A stretch of DNA of 64,000 nt from Acanthosepion esculentum (taxonomy: Eukaryota > Mollusca > Cephalopoda > Sepiida > Sepiidae): contig OZ038478.1 of assembly GCA_964036315.1 (NCBI GenBank), positions 148,275,683-148,339,682 on the forward strand, given 5' to 3'. Shown piece after piece: positions 1 through 12,499 of this stretch. Numbering within the stretch: position 1 is the first letter of the stretch; every line of letters begins with the position of its first letter. Both the position numbers and the translations under genes were made by a program. Below the pieces are notes generated by a model. It saw only the letters and a program-made list of their open reading frames with translations. It did not search any database and had not been told where the DNA came from.

Positions 1-3000
1 AGTAGCCAGTTCTGAAGCATACTACTTAATGATTATTACAGGGATACCATCAGATCCACATGCGGTTATCTAGGTTAGAGATGATAGCAGAAAACATGGA
101 TGGGTTTATATGCATATCACTCAACAAGGATTCAGTTCTAAGTGGGGAGTTATGAAAGTTTAATCCAGATGGGTTACCAGTACCGTATAAGGAGAATTTA
201 TGGGAAACGCATTCAACTTTATCGGCAGAGGATGATAACACCACATATGGATTAGAGTGGGGGGAGAGATCTTGCAATTATTTAAATCCCTATTACAGAG
301 CCGCCAGTAATCACGTGAGTCAAAGCTGTCAGTGACTCAGCGGTGCCTCATTCTCTCAACGAACAGGAGTCTTTACATTTATTACGAGCACTAACGAAAT
401 GGCGCCTGCTGTGACGAGAGATTCCACACTGGTATAGATGAAAATAAGGTTCCTGTGTGCTTGTAACAACGTGAATTAAATTTAGGGCAACTCTATACGG
501 AAGAGTTATTTTTGACCGACAGCTATCAGTAATCAGAATCAACTTCAATGACTGAACGAAAATGAGGCTAGGAAGCTTAATTGTTTATTGTTCTCTTTTG
601 GACGAAGATTCCAGGACAAAGAAAGCTGTTGTCTATAAAATTCCAATCTCACGAGAAGAGCAGAAGGACGCGGGCCGCGAAGAAGAACAGACGACTCCTG
701 CTGAAGTGCGCACCTCTGCGTTCACTTACCGCTCAACTCACCTTCGCTCGCTTATAGTAGTAAAGTACTACCTGAGAATAAAGCCTGGTTTACTACTAGA
801 AATTGTTTTATCTTTTCACTCGTGGGTAACGATCTGGCAGAAGAGTAATTTTTAAAATACAAGCGGTTAATTGCAAGAAGCTGCACCCTGTCAACCAACC
901 AGGTGTCTGATCAGAGCTACAAGGCAATCTTCTATAGTGGCCTAGCATGCTAATGTGAACCATGAATGTGATTGAGGTTTCACCTGGGATTTCCGAAAAT
1001 AAACCTCAGTGGAGCAATTTTCAATTGGAACGTAGAAGATATCACTCCATGGCGCTACACGAATAAAATCACGGAGTGAGTCCCACTCAGTATGCTGGTA
1101 ACGGAAAGATATGGATAGCGTGTTCCTGTTTAATAGATGATTTGAACAAGAGTCGTCTGAGTTACCAAGAGGACAGTGTTGCGAAGAGAAGAGGTAAGAA
1201 ATAAATTAAGTAGGTGATAATTCCAGTACAACATGTGCCAAATATTTGAAAGAAACTGAAAGATGAGAAAAAACTTTTTTTTCCAAAATCTGTGTATTCG
1301 ACTATTACTAATGGATAATAGTTATTTTGTGTGTATTCCGATATATTGACGATGCTTGACAAAAAAATACTTTTAAAGTAAAAATTGTTTAGAACAAAAT
1401 GGTTATGGAAATCCTCAGAGAAATAACAAGTTTAATTCCATTTAATACAATTAAATTTAATTCAAAACTAAATCCTAATATTAATCGAGATTTGAACATT
1501 GATCTTTTTTTTATATTTATGCATACTAATTTGCTGTGAATTGTAAAATAAAGTTCTTTCTTCAAATCGTAAAAATATAGCGATCTAGCCCATATTCTTT
1601 TTAACATTTTTAATTCTCTAATGATATTAACACAATATAAAAAACTCAATATTGCACGTGCGTGTGTGTGATTGAAGAAAAAAACATTTATGTTCATTAT
1701 ATAGGCAAATGATGAAAAATAAAAGAAAATATTGGGCCACAAAAAAATTACACTCTCGAAAAAAAATGACGCCCGCGTGTGTGCGTGTTTGTGTGTATGT
1801 GTGAGAAAGAGAGAGGTTACCATTCGGCCAAACAATACATAGGGGATGAATGACTGCGCAGATTATAAAAAGAAAAGAAAAAGGATAAACGCTGTAGATG
1901 AGAAAAGTTCACAGATAAAGAGAGAGAAAGAGGCATTTATGACAATACTTCTTCATATTCTACAGAACTGAACGTCGACAACATTGCCAAAAACACAAAA
2001 TTAATTGTAAGACTTCCGAGATTTCCAAGTTTTGAAACAACAGAAACAATTTTCTCCGTTAAAACCTATCTATTTTTAATTTGTAAATATTAATCGAGCA
2101 ACAAATATATTTCACAGGTTCTGATACCTCCTGCAAGGAATATCAATTTCGAAAGTATATAAAATTCGACAAATGTACAGATGAAAGATTCATAAATTTT
2201 ATAGATTTGCAGTGATATTATATACATATGTAATATTGTGAAACATTTTATTCCTCTATACGAGACATTGTGTTTATCAAAAATGTTTGTGGACTATACC
2301 TTTTGGATTTTTTAATTCATTCAACGTAATCCAAACTTTCAGTTAGCGAATCAATTCTTATCTACTTCAAATACACCTGCCAAGTACTACGTTCGGGTGA
2401 TCTAAGTTTCACCTGCATATTAATTACCTTTCAATCTGTGGCCTCCAGTTTAACTGAATAATACGTAGTCATGGGAAATATGTTATTTTTTAACTTCACT
2501 TTAGCAGTCCTTTTCTTCTTCCTATTTTCTAATCTAATTTCCTTTCTCGTTGTTCAAATGTCTGTTGCAAATTATATAACATTAACTCATTAAATTGCAA
2601 TAAGTTTAAAACTTCCTTATTTTATCAAATACTTATTTTTTAATTTTTTCACTTGATTAAATTAACATCGTGAATTTTTCATGTAGTAAATAAAGACGCC
2701 TGTATACAGAATGATGTTCTCATTATTAAAGTTGTTATTACGCACATCGGCTTGACTAAGTACACTCTGTTCAATGTCGGAACCATCTCACATTTAAAGA
2801 AGTATATCACTGATAACCAACGGGAAGTTAGTTAGAAATCTGCTAATAGCATCGAATAATCATAAATTTAGTCCCTAAATAAGAAGGCGATATACACAGA
2901 TATATAGAAACTCTCAAGAGCTTTCAAACATCAATAACAAATATATATACTTTGGCAGAATATTTGTGCTTAATACTGCATCTAAAATAATCTAGATTAA

Positions 3001-3814
3001 ACGATAATTTAAATAAATCTGAGTTGAGCGAAACATTCTTCATCGCAATTAAAAAATTGTTGAATGTGTTTCAAACCTACTATAATAAACAAATTCCGAA
3101 ACTATATGCCAAGGTGGACAATAACTCCAAGCATACATTAGTGCTGTTCTTCGGATAGTGGATATAGAATTTGGTTTAATAGGAATTACTGTCATCTAGA
3201 GGTTTACTTGCTCAAAATATTAAAATTATCCTATTATCTATAACCTATGAATAATACTGCGAGTCAAATAATGTATGCGAAATTACGCTGTCCAGTGTTT
3301 TTAAGACAGCCTCATACTTTTTATCTTGTGAAACATTTATCTGAAATCCTAAATATGAGGGCATGAAAGTAGCAATCATATCGTTCCTGGATATACTAAT
3401 CCTATTACGCTCCTATTAAATTTAATAAAGCCTGGACTAGTTCTACGTGCATAAACTCAGCTTAATCAGCCACAGATTAAAATAGACGGATTAAGCGAAA
3501 AGGAATAATACTGTCTTTTAACCAGCTTCGAGTTGAAAAAGTGCCTTCTTTGAAAATCATCATTAGCATCTTAAATGCGATACAGTGTCTTATACTGTCA
3601 ATTGTCGTATTTATGCAACGAATTCCACGGTAAAGAGATCTTACAATTCGTATAAATTATTACATTTTGATCGCATATGAATGCTGCCCAAAGCAGCAGC
3701 CGGTTGTAGCAGTAACATAATAAGTCTAAGGTTTTGTTTTTTTTTGGCCAAACTGAGTTAGATACAAAACACAAAAACTGTTTTCAATCAACACTGTCGC
3801 AAATTTGCATGGTG

Positions 3815-3817
<3 letters not shown>
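1..3817. other. unassigned AT-rich DNA
   Basis: No gene, transposon terminus or structured RNA was recognised. Short ORFs here (for example + strand 562-855 and - strand 1389-1835) show no domain or motif and have the composition of random AT-rich DNA. The stretch 650-840 is locally more GC-rich and has an AATAAA beside a CTACT-rich segment, which could be an old LTR end, but no paired LTR or element body is visible. Confidence 0.5.

Positions 3818-3893
<76 letters not shown>
3818..3893. repeat. (TA)n microsatellite
   Basis: An uninterrupted TA dinucleotide run of about 76 bp. Confidence 0.98.
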
Positions 3894-3895
<2 letters not shown>

Positions 3896-4136
3896 GGCGG
3901 TGTGACCACTAGGTTTCTTCAGCTTTCTGACATCCGAGGTACGATTCACGAAAGTCCTAACTTAAAACTTAACTAAATTGATTGACCTGTAAATGGATAT
4001 CTTTTTTTTATTACGATTCAGTTATTGTTTGCCCAAATTATTTTGCATTTGAGTGCGTATTACCCTGCCCAAGGAAAGAAAACGATTAGGTAGTATGATG
4101 GTAACGATCTAAAATATCTTTGAAACAGTATCTTAT

Positions 4137-4580
4137 CTACTCTCGGATAAGACGGCCAAGTCAAATGACTACTCTCAGATAAGACGTCCAGGTCAAATGA
4201 CTACTCCCAGATAAGACGGCCAGGTCAAATGACTACTCTCAGATAAGACGGCCAGGTCAAATGACTACTTTTAGATAAGACGGCCAGGTCAAATGACTAC
4301 TCTCGGATAAGACGGCCAGGTCAAATGACTACTCTCGGATAAGACGGCCAGGTCAAATGACTACTTTTAGATAAGACGGCCAGGTCAAATGACTACTCTC
4401 GGATAAGACGGCCAGGTCAAATGACTACTCTCGGATAAGACGGCCAGGTCAAATGACTACTCCCAGATAAGACGGCCAAGTCAAATGACTACACCCAGAT
4501 AAGATGGTCAGGTATAATAACCACTATCTGATAAGATATTCAAGTCTAATGACCCTTATCAGATAAGACAGCCATAAGAC
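4137..4580 (+). repeat. 32-bp satellite array, about 13 units
   Basis: Units start every 32 bp at 4137, 4169, 4201 and so on to 4489. Each reads CTAC, a 6-base variable block, ATAAGACGGCCAGG, then TCAAATGA. The last two or three units (4489-4580) are degraded. Variable blocks fall into types (TCTCGG, TCTCAG, TCCCAG, TTTTAG). From 4265 the order TTTTAG, TCTCGG, TCTCGG occurs twice, which gives a 96-bp higher-order repeat. Every good unit has a GATAAG core, and in about half it is AGATAAG, the GATA-factor consensus. There are no unique spacers, so this is not a CRISPR array. Confidence 0.95.
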
Positions 4581-6249
4581 TATTCTCGGATATGGCAGAA
4601 ATATCTGAAAAGAAACATTTGATAACCATGTGCAAGAAACAGCTTTACTTTATAGGAGACATAATGAGGAAACTATCTTGAACAATTTAACCGGACACAA
4701 TAACCTCAATGGGAGCAGGTAAAACAGCAAGGAAACTATTTGAGAAGTTCCTTTATATGAATGGAATAACAAGTACCAGATATATAAAGGAGTCTGAAAG
4801 ATGTTAGAATTATAATAAAATAGTAGAGAGCTATGATTACTTTTATCCTTGTTTGATATGATACATGGAGAGAAAAAGCTGTCATGACATTTTCGACTTG
4901 TGAATACCATGACAATTAACAAAAAAGACAATCGAATTCAGGCAAATGTGAATCTACCAACGAATGCTAGGAATACCAACAACAGAGCATAGTAGAGAGT
5001 AGATCAAAATAAATAAATATTAGTAATAATCAGACAGACCAAAACACCCTGAGGACAGGTAAAGAGAGATTAATGATTTAAATGTTAAACACACAGGGAA
5101 CGACACCTGGTGTAAACGTATCGACAATTTCCAGGTAATAGATGGAGTTATTAGCACTTTAAAACATTCCCTAAGAGCAGACGCACAGTACATCGCTGTT
5201 CATGAGAAAGAGTAATGAGGAAGCACAGAATTTTGTTGTCTAGTCTGCTGTTTTTTTTTTTAATGTAAAAGTTAAAGCAGAGGAGGTGATTTGGAAATCA
5301 TATCCAGATCATTGAGAACACGTTCTATTAATATTCAGATCGCGCTGTGTTGACGTGAATGCGTTTCTAACTTCACTCCATCACTGCGATTATATACGCA
5401 GGCTTTTACAAATAATCTTTAACCATAGTTTGTATATTTGGCTGTAATGCACAGGTCAGTAAAACCATTATCACACTCGGTGCCAATATGGGGGTGTTGG
5501 CATTCGTATATTTGGATCTTTGTGACACTTTGTCGGCATGTTGTTCTCAAATTTCAATAATAATTATAAAGTTTAGTTTTGAATGTGTTGATGCTCTACG
5601 GTAGGTGAACCTAATAGACAAACATTGATTTTTTTTTCTGATTTACAAGGGTGTTTCGCTTTGTATTCGAGTGTCTAAATGGAATTGACATTAGAACGAA
5701 TTTTTAATGCAAGGAAGAATACCTTAGAAAGAAAACTTTACCTTTTTTACATTTTCCTTTTTAACAAAGATCTTCATAATATAATTTATTTGGTTTTCTT
5801 CGCATTCGGAAGTATCTTTAATGCACAGTAAGATCAGAATAGTTGTGATTCCCTATATCTCTATTATAGGAGAGTAACAGATTTTACATGTAAATTTGTG
5901 TAGTCTAAAAAACACAGATACACGTCCTTCTGCATTTGTATTGCTCTTTCTGATAATATTCCCAGCAAAAATATTGCATTCCTTGTCCCGGTGTCTTTGA
6001 CGAATACACACTGTTCTTGTCGTTACTCGGACCTGATTCAGCTGCGCACCCTATACATCAGAATTTGGAACATGAGTTTTGTTATGTGGCTCATTGGGCT
6101 GATATTCCGGTGGAGTTCACATTAGTTTACACCTGGTATATTATGCCATGCTATGAAAATAGATCTTCTTTCGTCTCCTAGAATATCCTCACTGTTTTGA
6201 GTGTCTCAAGCACCGAGCGTAAAAAGCAATACATTAGTAAAAACTAAAT
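4581..6249. other. unassigned DNA
   Basis: No convincing gene. Short matches to LINE C-terminal wording near 4640 and 4940 are in the wrong order and too weak to call. The region contains a short poly-T run near 5250 and a few AT-rich ORFs without motifs. Confidence 0.5.
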
Positions 6250-6615
6250 ATGTATATGTGTGTATATGTGTATATGTATAGGTGTATATGTATGTATGTG
6301 AATATATATGTGTGTGTATATATGTATATGTGTGTATGTATGTACGTGTGTATATGTGTACGTGTGTGTATCTAAATATGTATGTATGTGCGTGTGTATA
6401 TCTACATGTGTATGTGTGTAGGTATGAGCATAGACATATATGTATGTGTGTGTGTTTATGTGTATGGGGGTCTAGATATAAGGATATATGTGTATATATG
6501 TATATATGTGTATGTATGTGTATGTGTATGTGTGCATATGTAGATACATATATATGTGTGTGTGCATGTGTGCTGATGTGTGTATATATGTGTGTGTATA
6601 TGTATGGGTGTGTGC
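6250..6615. repeat. TG/TA-rich microsatellite
   Basis: Mixed TGTATATG and TGTATG repeats for about 365 bp. The apparent Cys/Tyr/Val-rich ORFs on the + strand are translations of this simple sequence and are not genes. Confidence 0.95.
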
Positions 6616-7857
6616 AAAAATGTTTTTAAAAAAAGGACTTACAGTTATGTTATTGATGTTTTACCCCACTTACAATACAATTTTAAAAAAAAATTTAAAT
6701 GAACTACCCTTTAATAATCATTATTAATGATAAAATATTTAGATTTTTGATAATTGAATACTAAAGTCATTACCTAATATTTTTTAGATAAGCTTTGTTA
6801 GTGAATTCTACGGACACACCTATATATATATATGTAAGTATGCGGAAATATTTAAAAGGATATAAGTAGGTATTAATACATGAAATTACCCATGTATATC
6901 GGTACATGTGTACCTGTATGAGTGACTGCAGATGTAAAGGAACGTATGTATATGAAATTTACATGAATGTGTTTACAATATATGCTAGAGCAAGATCTCT
7001 AATATTACATTCAAATATCACTCCATATTAACTTAAAACTAAATTTTAAGTAAGAGAAATTACCAATCTAAAAATAGTCACTAATTGAACTCATGAATAA
7101 AATTCAAACTGATAGAGATATCACCTTAATAATCAATTACTACTAGAAAGAAGTAAACTTATATTTGAAAATAAATTTTTTAGTGTTTTAATGTAAATTC
7201 TATGAATATTTTTCTAATCGACTATTTCATATTAAATCCTAAATAATTTTGTAATAAAGTTTTAAAAAAAAACTTTAACTAACATATAATTAAATTCCTT
7301 AGACTGTTTAATCATTCAAACTTATATAAAAAATTATAATATTTATGAACTCTCAAAGTAAAGCAAAAATCAGCGTCCATTCCAAAGAAAGTTAATGAGA
7401 CTTTATCACAACTTCTTTCTCTCTTTTTCTCTCTCTTTCTCTTTATGCCTTTTTGTCCTATCCCCCTCCCATATCAATATATAACTTCCGTTAACAGATT
7501 TAATGTGTCAATGTCTGGATTTCCTCTAAAAATTTAAATTTGAAAGAATAGAAATGTTACATCTAACTCAATCATGTCTCTCTACCCCCTTCACCCCCTC
7601 ACTCCCTCACTTCGTTAATTTACTTATTACTGCCTGTCATAAATGTGTAAATTTCTTTTCATTTTTCGTTTCAACCTTTGGAAATAAAATCTGATGATCC
7701 GCTGTCCTTTAAAAGGGCTGTGGTGAAATAATTTATTATTTGGAACCTTAAAGTGGTCTGTTTTTATTTAAATTATTAGCTCTGATTTACATTGAGCTCT
7801 CTGGATTTTATCCTCCTTGGGTCTACCCATACGGATTACCTAGTTTTTCGTAAACTA

Positions 7858-7858
<1 letters not shown>
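6616..7858. other. unassigned DNA
   Basis: AT-rich DNA with a CT-rich patch near 7415-7445. No coding, RNA or transposon signature was seen. Confidence 0.5.

Positions 7859-7940
<82 letters not shown>
7859..7940. repeat. (AT)n(GT)n compound microsatellite
   Basis: About 35 bp of AT repeats pass directly into about 45 bp of GT repeats. The + strand ORF across it is a low-complexity artefact. Confidence 0.97.
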
Positions 7941-7943
<3 letters not shown>

Positions 7944-9728
7944 TATGTATGCATTTGTGTGTGGATTTAACTATTATTTATTGTATTTTATGGGAAATAT
8001 ATAAAATAATATTTCCCAGTTTATGAACAAAAAAGGAAAAGATGTGAGAAAAGTAAATAAATTACAATTAAAAATGAGATTAGTCAGAAACTGAAACAGC
8101 TGATTTAAAAATATTCGAAAAACATCACAAATGAAAAATAGAAAACGGAGATAAGATGAAATGAGTGCTTAATTTCGAATGAGTTATATAATCTACAGGA
8201 TCTCAAGTAATTCAGAGGGTATTTAAATGTGTCAAAACATATCCCACTCATTTTAGAGAAGACAGGAATTTGCGCTTTCAAATCCAGCCAAAGATAATGT
8301 CAGTTAAAGCCTTCGCTACAAGAGACAAAGAAGAAAATCAAAAGAAAGAGAATAGCAGGAACATGGCAAAAGTCGAAAGAAGAGCGAGAGTATCTTTACA
8401 AAACACATGTTAAAGAACTCAGTTTAAAGAACGGAAAAAAGAAACAAAATGAAAAGACATTAATCAATTGAGAAAATAATTAATGTGAAATGCAAGGGCA
8501 CGAATAAGATAGTGGGTCAATAATTCCGAACCATGATATACACATATTAGAAGAAATTCCTTCTGTTTCTTTGCATAAAACTGTTTCAATTATTCTGTGT
8601 TGTATACGTCGTTCACTCTATTTTCCCTCCAAGTGTGTGAAACAATTTTCATTAAGTCTAAGCAATCTTCTCTGTGTAAACATTGGGAGTCGCTTCATAG
8701 GTTTAATGAAATCGGCATTTAAATATATTATTGTTAGTATATTAGTAATGTAGGTTTTAATATTCTTTAACTTTTTGACCTGTACGTACTTTTATTTTAT
8801 TATCCTCGATCGAATATTGCTAAGACAATAGCGAAACCTGTTATGTCCCAATTTGTGTGTATGCTTCCTCACGTGGTTTTTTTCATATCATACCGTAAAT
8901 ATGTCCTTTTTCGAAGTCATACTATCACACATCAATATTTCCAAACAACAACCATTAAAAGATTAAGAACATTGGACTTATTTGTGTCCACGCACACTTT
9001 AAATGAATAAAATACAGCGCTAAAGGACAAAAAGGTGATTGCAATATTAAAGTCTTTTTTTTTAATAATACTGGATATACCATCGTAAGAATTTACTGTA
9101 AAATTGGAATCTAAACCAATTTCTCTCTCTTGATAAATCGGGGAGGTTTATAAGCAGCATATATGGATAGAAAATAATGAAAATAAATAATACGTATTTA
9201 ACGAAATATTTGATATATCAGAAATATTTTAAATAGTAATGTATCAATAACGTAGAGTGAGAGACAGCGAGAAAACACGAGAGAGAAAGAGAACGAGATT
9301 ATTGTCCGGGAAATTAAAGCAGACAGGAAGTGTATCATATTTATGCTTTTCATTTCTATGAAACTAATACAATGGATGTTAATATTAAATGTTGAAAATA
9401 TAAATTGAAACGTGAATATATTTTGAATATTCAATTACATTTTTCCCCCACATATACGTTATATTTTCCATCCATAAATTTATTTTTTAAATACCAAGCA
9501 ACATCAGGAAATATATAATAAAGAGTGTCAACACTATTGGCAAACAATGAAACCGGCATTTACCATTACTTATATACCGATATTATCGCTTAAAGACAGA
9601 ATCCATATTTAGTATATTATACAATGCATTCACACAATGGCAAATGAAACTCCTTTCATAGGAAGTCGTTAAAAAGAAATAGTGTAGGAATGAAATAATT
9701 TCATTGAACATCAGCTGCAAAAGATCTA
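7941..9728. other. unassigned DNA
   Basis: No gene or element recognised. The ORF at 9198-9434 (-) is a hydrophobic AT-rich translation without motifs. Confidence 0.5.

Positions 9729-9774
<46 letters not shown>
9729..9774. repeat. (CT)n(TA)n compound microsatellite
   Basis: A TC run followed by a TA run, about 46 bp. Confidence 0.95.
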
Positions 9775-10254
9775 GGTAACTGTACTCGTGTCGAAAAACC
9801 CTCGAATTCTTGATTTAGCAATAGCTAAATCAATCTCGAAGGGAAAGAAAGGTTTTAAAAAAGAAAGAGCCAGGAACATGAAGGTCTGTCGAAAATAATC
9901 GCACAGATACAGGTTCAAGGCCCAAAGAAAAAAAACCGATACGAGTAAACAACTAACTAAAGAGCTCGACACAAACGTGTAGCAAACCTAGTCAAACCTA
10001 ATGAGCCAGACAAACCTACCAAGGTTTCACTTAGGCAGATCGTCAGGGTCAGCTGGCTAAAGAGGCAAAAGAAAACGGTGTATATATAGGCGACAACCAA
10101 GACAACACCACGTGACCAAGAAAAAAGAAAGAAAAAAGACACCGTGGGGGATGGGGTATAAATTTATTCAAATAACTAAAAGGGGAGGGGATATTTTAAG
10201 AAAACACAAACAATAACGATACAATCGGAGGAGAGACGCTTATTTCAGTAACCA
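9775..10254 (-). other. probable 3' flank of the Penelope-like element
   Basis: This stretch lies downstream of the Penelope-like ORF on the minus strand. It contains a 9-bp hairpin (TTGATTTAG at 9810-9818 and CTAAATCAA at 9825-9833) and the hammerhead-like motif listed separately. The ORF 9957-10142 (-) runs through the motif and is not a credible protein. Confidence 0.4.
10004..10058 (-). ncRNA. hammerhead-ribozyme-like motif 3' of a Penelope-like element
   Basis: On the minus strand the order is AGCCA, GAC, the core CTGACGA (complement of 10040-10046), a short stem II region, GAAA (complement of 10025-10028), ACCT with loop TGGT and AGGT forming stem III, then T, GTC and TGGCT. AGCCA/TGGCT and GAC/GTC can pair as a stem I with an internal bulge. 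Hammerhead ribozymes are known from Penelope-like elements, and this motif sits where one would be expected. Weak points are a very short stem II, a C/T mismatch at the base of stem I and T at the cleavage position. It may be a decayed ribozyme. Confidence 0.4.
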
Positions 10255-10878
10255 AGTTTTTCTGTGCCTACATTTGTTAAGGATTTCGGTTTTAGAATTT
10301 AGTAGATCATTAGGTTTATTATATAATGCTATGCTGATTTTTCCTCAGTGAATAGCTTACCGAATTTATGGCCCGCTTTATATTTGGTGCATCTTTTTAA
10401 TATTTCCCATTTCAGGATGGGGTCTTTGCTACCTTGTCTGATTTTCCATATATAGCTAGATAGTGTGGTGCTATGTTTAGTTTTTTCATTATTGAAACTA
10501 CTCGTGTGATTATAATATCTTTTTTTAAAAGTATGCTGAGTAGCCCCTATATATACTTTAGGGTTTATATCGTCTATATCCTTGTAAATTTTCGCCTGCT
10601 AGACCACGCATTATTGTTGACATTTACCCTGTAGGGGACAGGTATTTTTATTCCTACAATTGCAACTGGGGAAACTAATGCGTGGATTGTCCCTAGCCCC
10701 TTTATTATTAAGTCCACTAATTAAAGTCTCTACATTAGGCATACAGCAGTAACTAAGTTTTACATCATGTTTTTTAAATATTTTATACAACTTAGTTTTC
10801 TTGGGAAAATTTTGCTCTAGTAAGTTAAAAAATATTTTGCTAATTCTTGTTCTTACGGCTATGTTAAATGGAGGGTTG
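10255..10878 (-). pseudogene. Penelope-like element, C-terminal part with GIY-YIG endonuclease
   Basis: Reading the minus strand across one or two stops gives a protein tail with PPFNIAVRTRISKIF, then a Cys cluster (CNCRNKNTCPLQGKC, about 10615-10670), then VYIGATQHTFKKRYYNH (about 10495-10560), which is the GIY-YIG nuclease core. This order of linker, CxC...CPLxGxC cluster and GIY-YIG is characteristic of Penelope-like retroelements, where the endonuclease makes the nick used for target priming. The reverse transcriptase part is missing: the 5' side ends at a tetranucleotide microsatellite near 10880. In-frame stops near 10600 and beyond 10360 show that it is dead. Confidence 0.8.
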
Positions 10879-10938
10879 ATAGATAGATAAATCTATCTAT
10901 CTACATATGTGTGTATGTGTATGTATCCTGCTAGCTAA

Positions 10939-10975
10939 CTATCTTATCTATCTATCTATCTATTTATCTATCTAT

Positions 10976-11045
<70 letters not shown>
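10939..11045. repeat. (CTAT)n next to (GATA)n, self-complementary
   Basis: About 35 bp of CTAT repeats are followed within a few bases by about 66 bp of GATA repeats. The two blocks are reverse complements and could fold into a long hairpin. Confidence 0.95.
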
Positions 11046-11154
11046 TTTGTTTGTTTGTGTGTGAGTATTGAAAGAGAGAAACAGCAATGCCAATACGCGA
11101 GCGAAAAGTAGAGACAAGCAGCCTTATCGATAGAGCGAGGAAGACAGGTATATC

Positions 11155-11434
11155 TAGATGGAGAGAGAGAGAGAGAGATTAAGAGATAGAGAGAGAGACA
11201 GTTATGCCGAAAGAGAAAGAGATACTGATAAAATGCGAAACACACACATCCATGTTGATAGAGAGAGGCATACTCAAACACGCACACACGAACATAGAGA
11301 GAGAAAGAGAGAGAGAGTGAGGCATTTATACCGAGAGAGAGAGAGAGAGAGAGAAAGAAAGAGAGAGATACTGATAAATTGCGAAAAAGACACATGCATG
11401 CCGATGGAGAGAGATATATTCAGACACACACACG

Positions 11435-11480
<46 letters not shown>
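11155..11480. repeat. GA-rich microsatellite region
   Basis: Purine-rich GAGA tracts separated by CACACA-containing segments, about 325 bp. The Arg/Glu-rich ORF on the + strand and the Ser/Leu-rich ORFs on the - strand are artefacts of this repeat. Confidence 0.95.
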
Positions 11481-11481
<1 letters not shown>

Positions 11482-12499
11482 ACGCACTCACTCCACCGCA
11501 CACACACTCCACCACACACATGGCTATACCGATAGTGAGTGTCAAACAAATCGGGCATAAAGTTAAGAAATTTGTCGAACTCCTCATAGCTTTCGTCAGT
11601 TAATTAAAACAATAACTGGACTAAAACATGTTTAAACACTGCATTTAATTATTACGGTTGCTCCCATTGATGTTTTCATAATAGTTTCTCTAATTACCAT
11701 GACAATGTATAAATTTCGAATTAAAATTTTAACTGTGTTTCTTATTAACTGGATCCACACGGACCTTCTTGCTATAATTCAAATTAAATATTGAATAATA
11801 TGCACCAAACTAATTTGATCACAACCCATCTTTTCACTGTTCACGGTAAAAGGACGTCTATTTTATATTATATTATATATCCTAAATAATTCCTGCTTTT
11901 TCTCCGACACATTTAATTTCAATATTTATTATTTAAGTTTTAATTATACATGTTGTACGTTCATCTGTTGGCTGCAGGATTAATATTGGCACTTACATCC
12001 AAAATAGATTCTCATTATCGTTTTTCGAAATTTAACTTTGCGCGAATTTGACGTATATTTGCCTTAATTTCTATGATAATACTAAATCATGTACATTTAA
12101 GTGATGCAATATTTATTCGAAATTACTATACTGAACTATTTTACGGAATTCATGATAGAAATGATTTCTTTTGATATGAGCGGCCATATTTCAATTCAAA
12201 TATGAAAATATTTTCTTATATATTATTGGGAGCGGATAAATTAGATAAGATAAAAATTAAAGTAGTATTCTAATAGCTGTATCCGTTTATTTCTTGGAGA
12301 ACAATTTCCGGCGTGATATTAGTCTTTTTCATCATGAAATCATATAGATATATAAGTAGTACTTTTGATGACATGAGGTTTAAGATATAAAAATCTTGCA
12401 TCATATGAATAAAATAAATCATCATTTTACAATAAAATTAATTTTTAATCAGACATTTTAGTAAGTATTTCAGAATATCTTATATTTGTATGTGATATA
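11481..12499. other. unassigned DNA
   Basis: AT-rich DNA between the GA repeat and the Tc1 element. No gene or element recognised. Confidence 0.5.

Noticed and set aside
562..855. 97-codon + strand ORF as a gene or LTR
   Set aside because: No domain, no start context and no paired LTR; only a GC-richer patch with AATAAA.
4137..4580. CRISPR-like direct repeats
   Set aside because: Units are contiguous 32-bp repeats with no unique spacers, and the surrounding DNA is eukaryotic.
4630..4990. LINE C-terminal similarity (LYFIGDIMRK, then IYQRMLGIPTTEH)
   Set aside because: The two blocks are in the reverse of their normal order and each is short; chance cannot be excluded.
6282..6727. Cys/Tyr/Val-rich ORFs
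   Set aside because: Translations of a TG/TA microsatellite.
11158..11603. Arg/Glu-rich ORF resembling a coiled-coil protein
   Set aside because: Direct translation of GA microsatellite.
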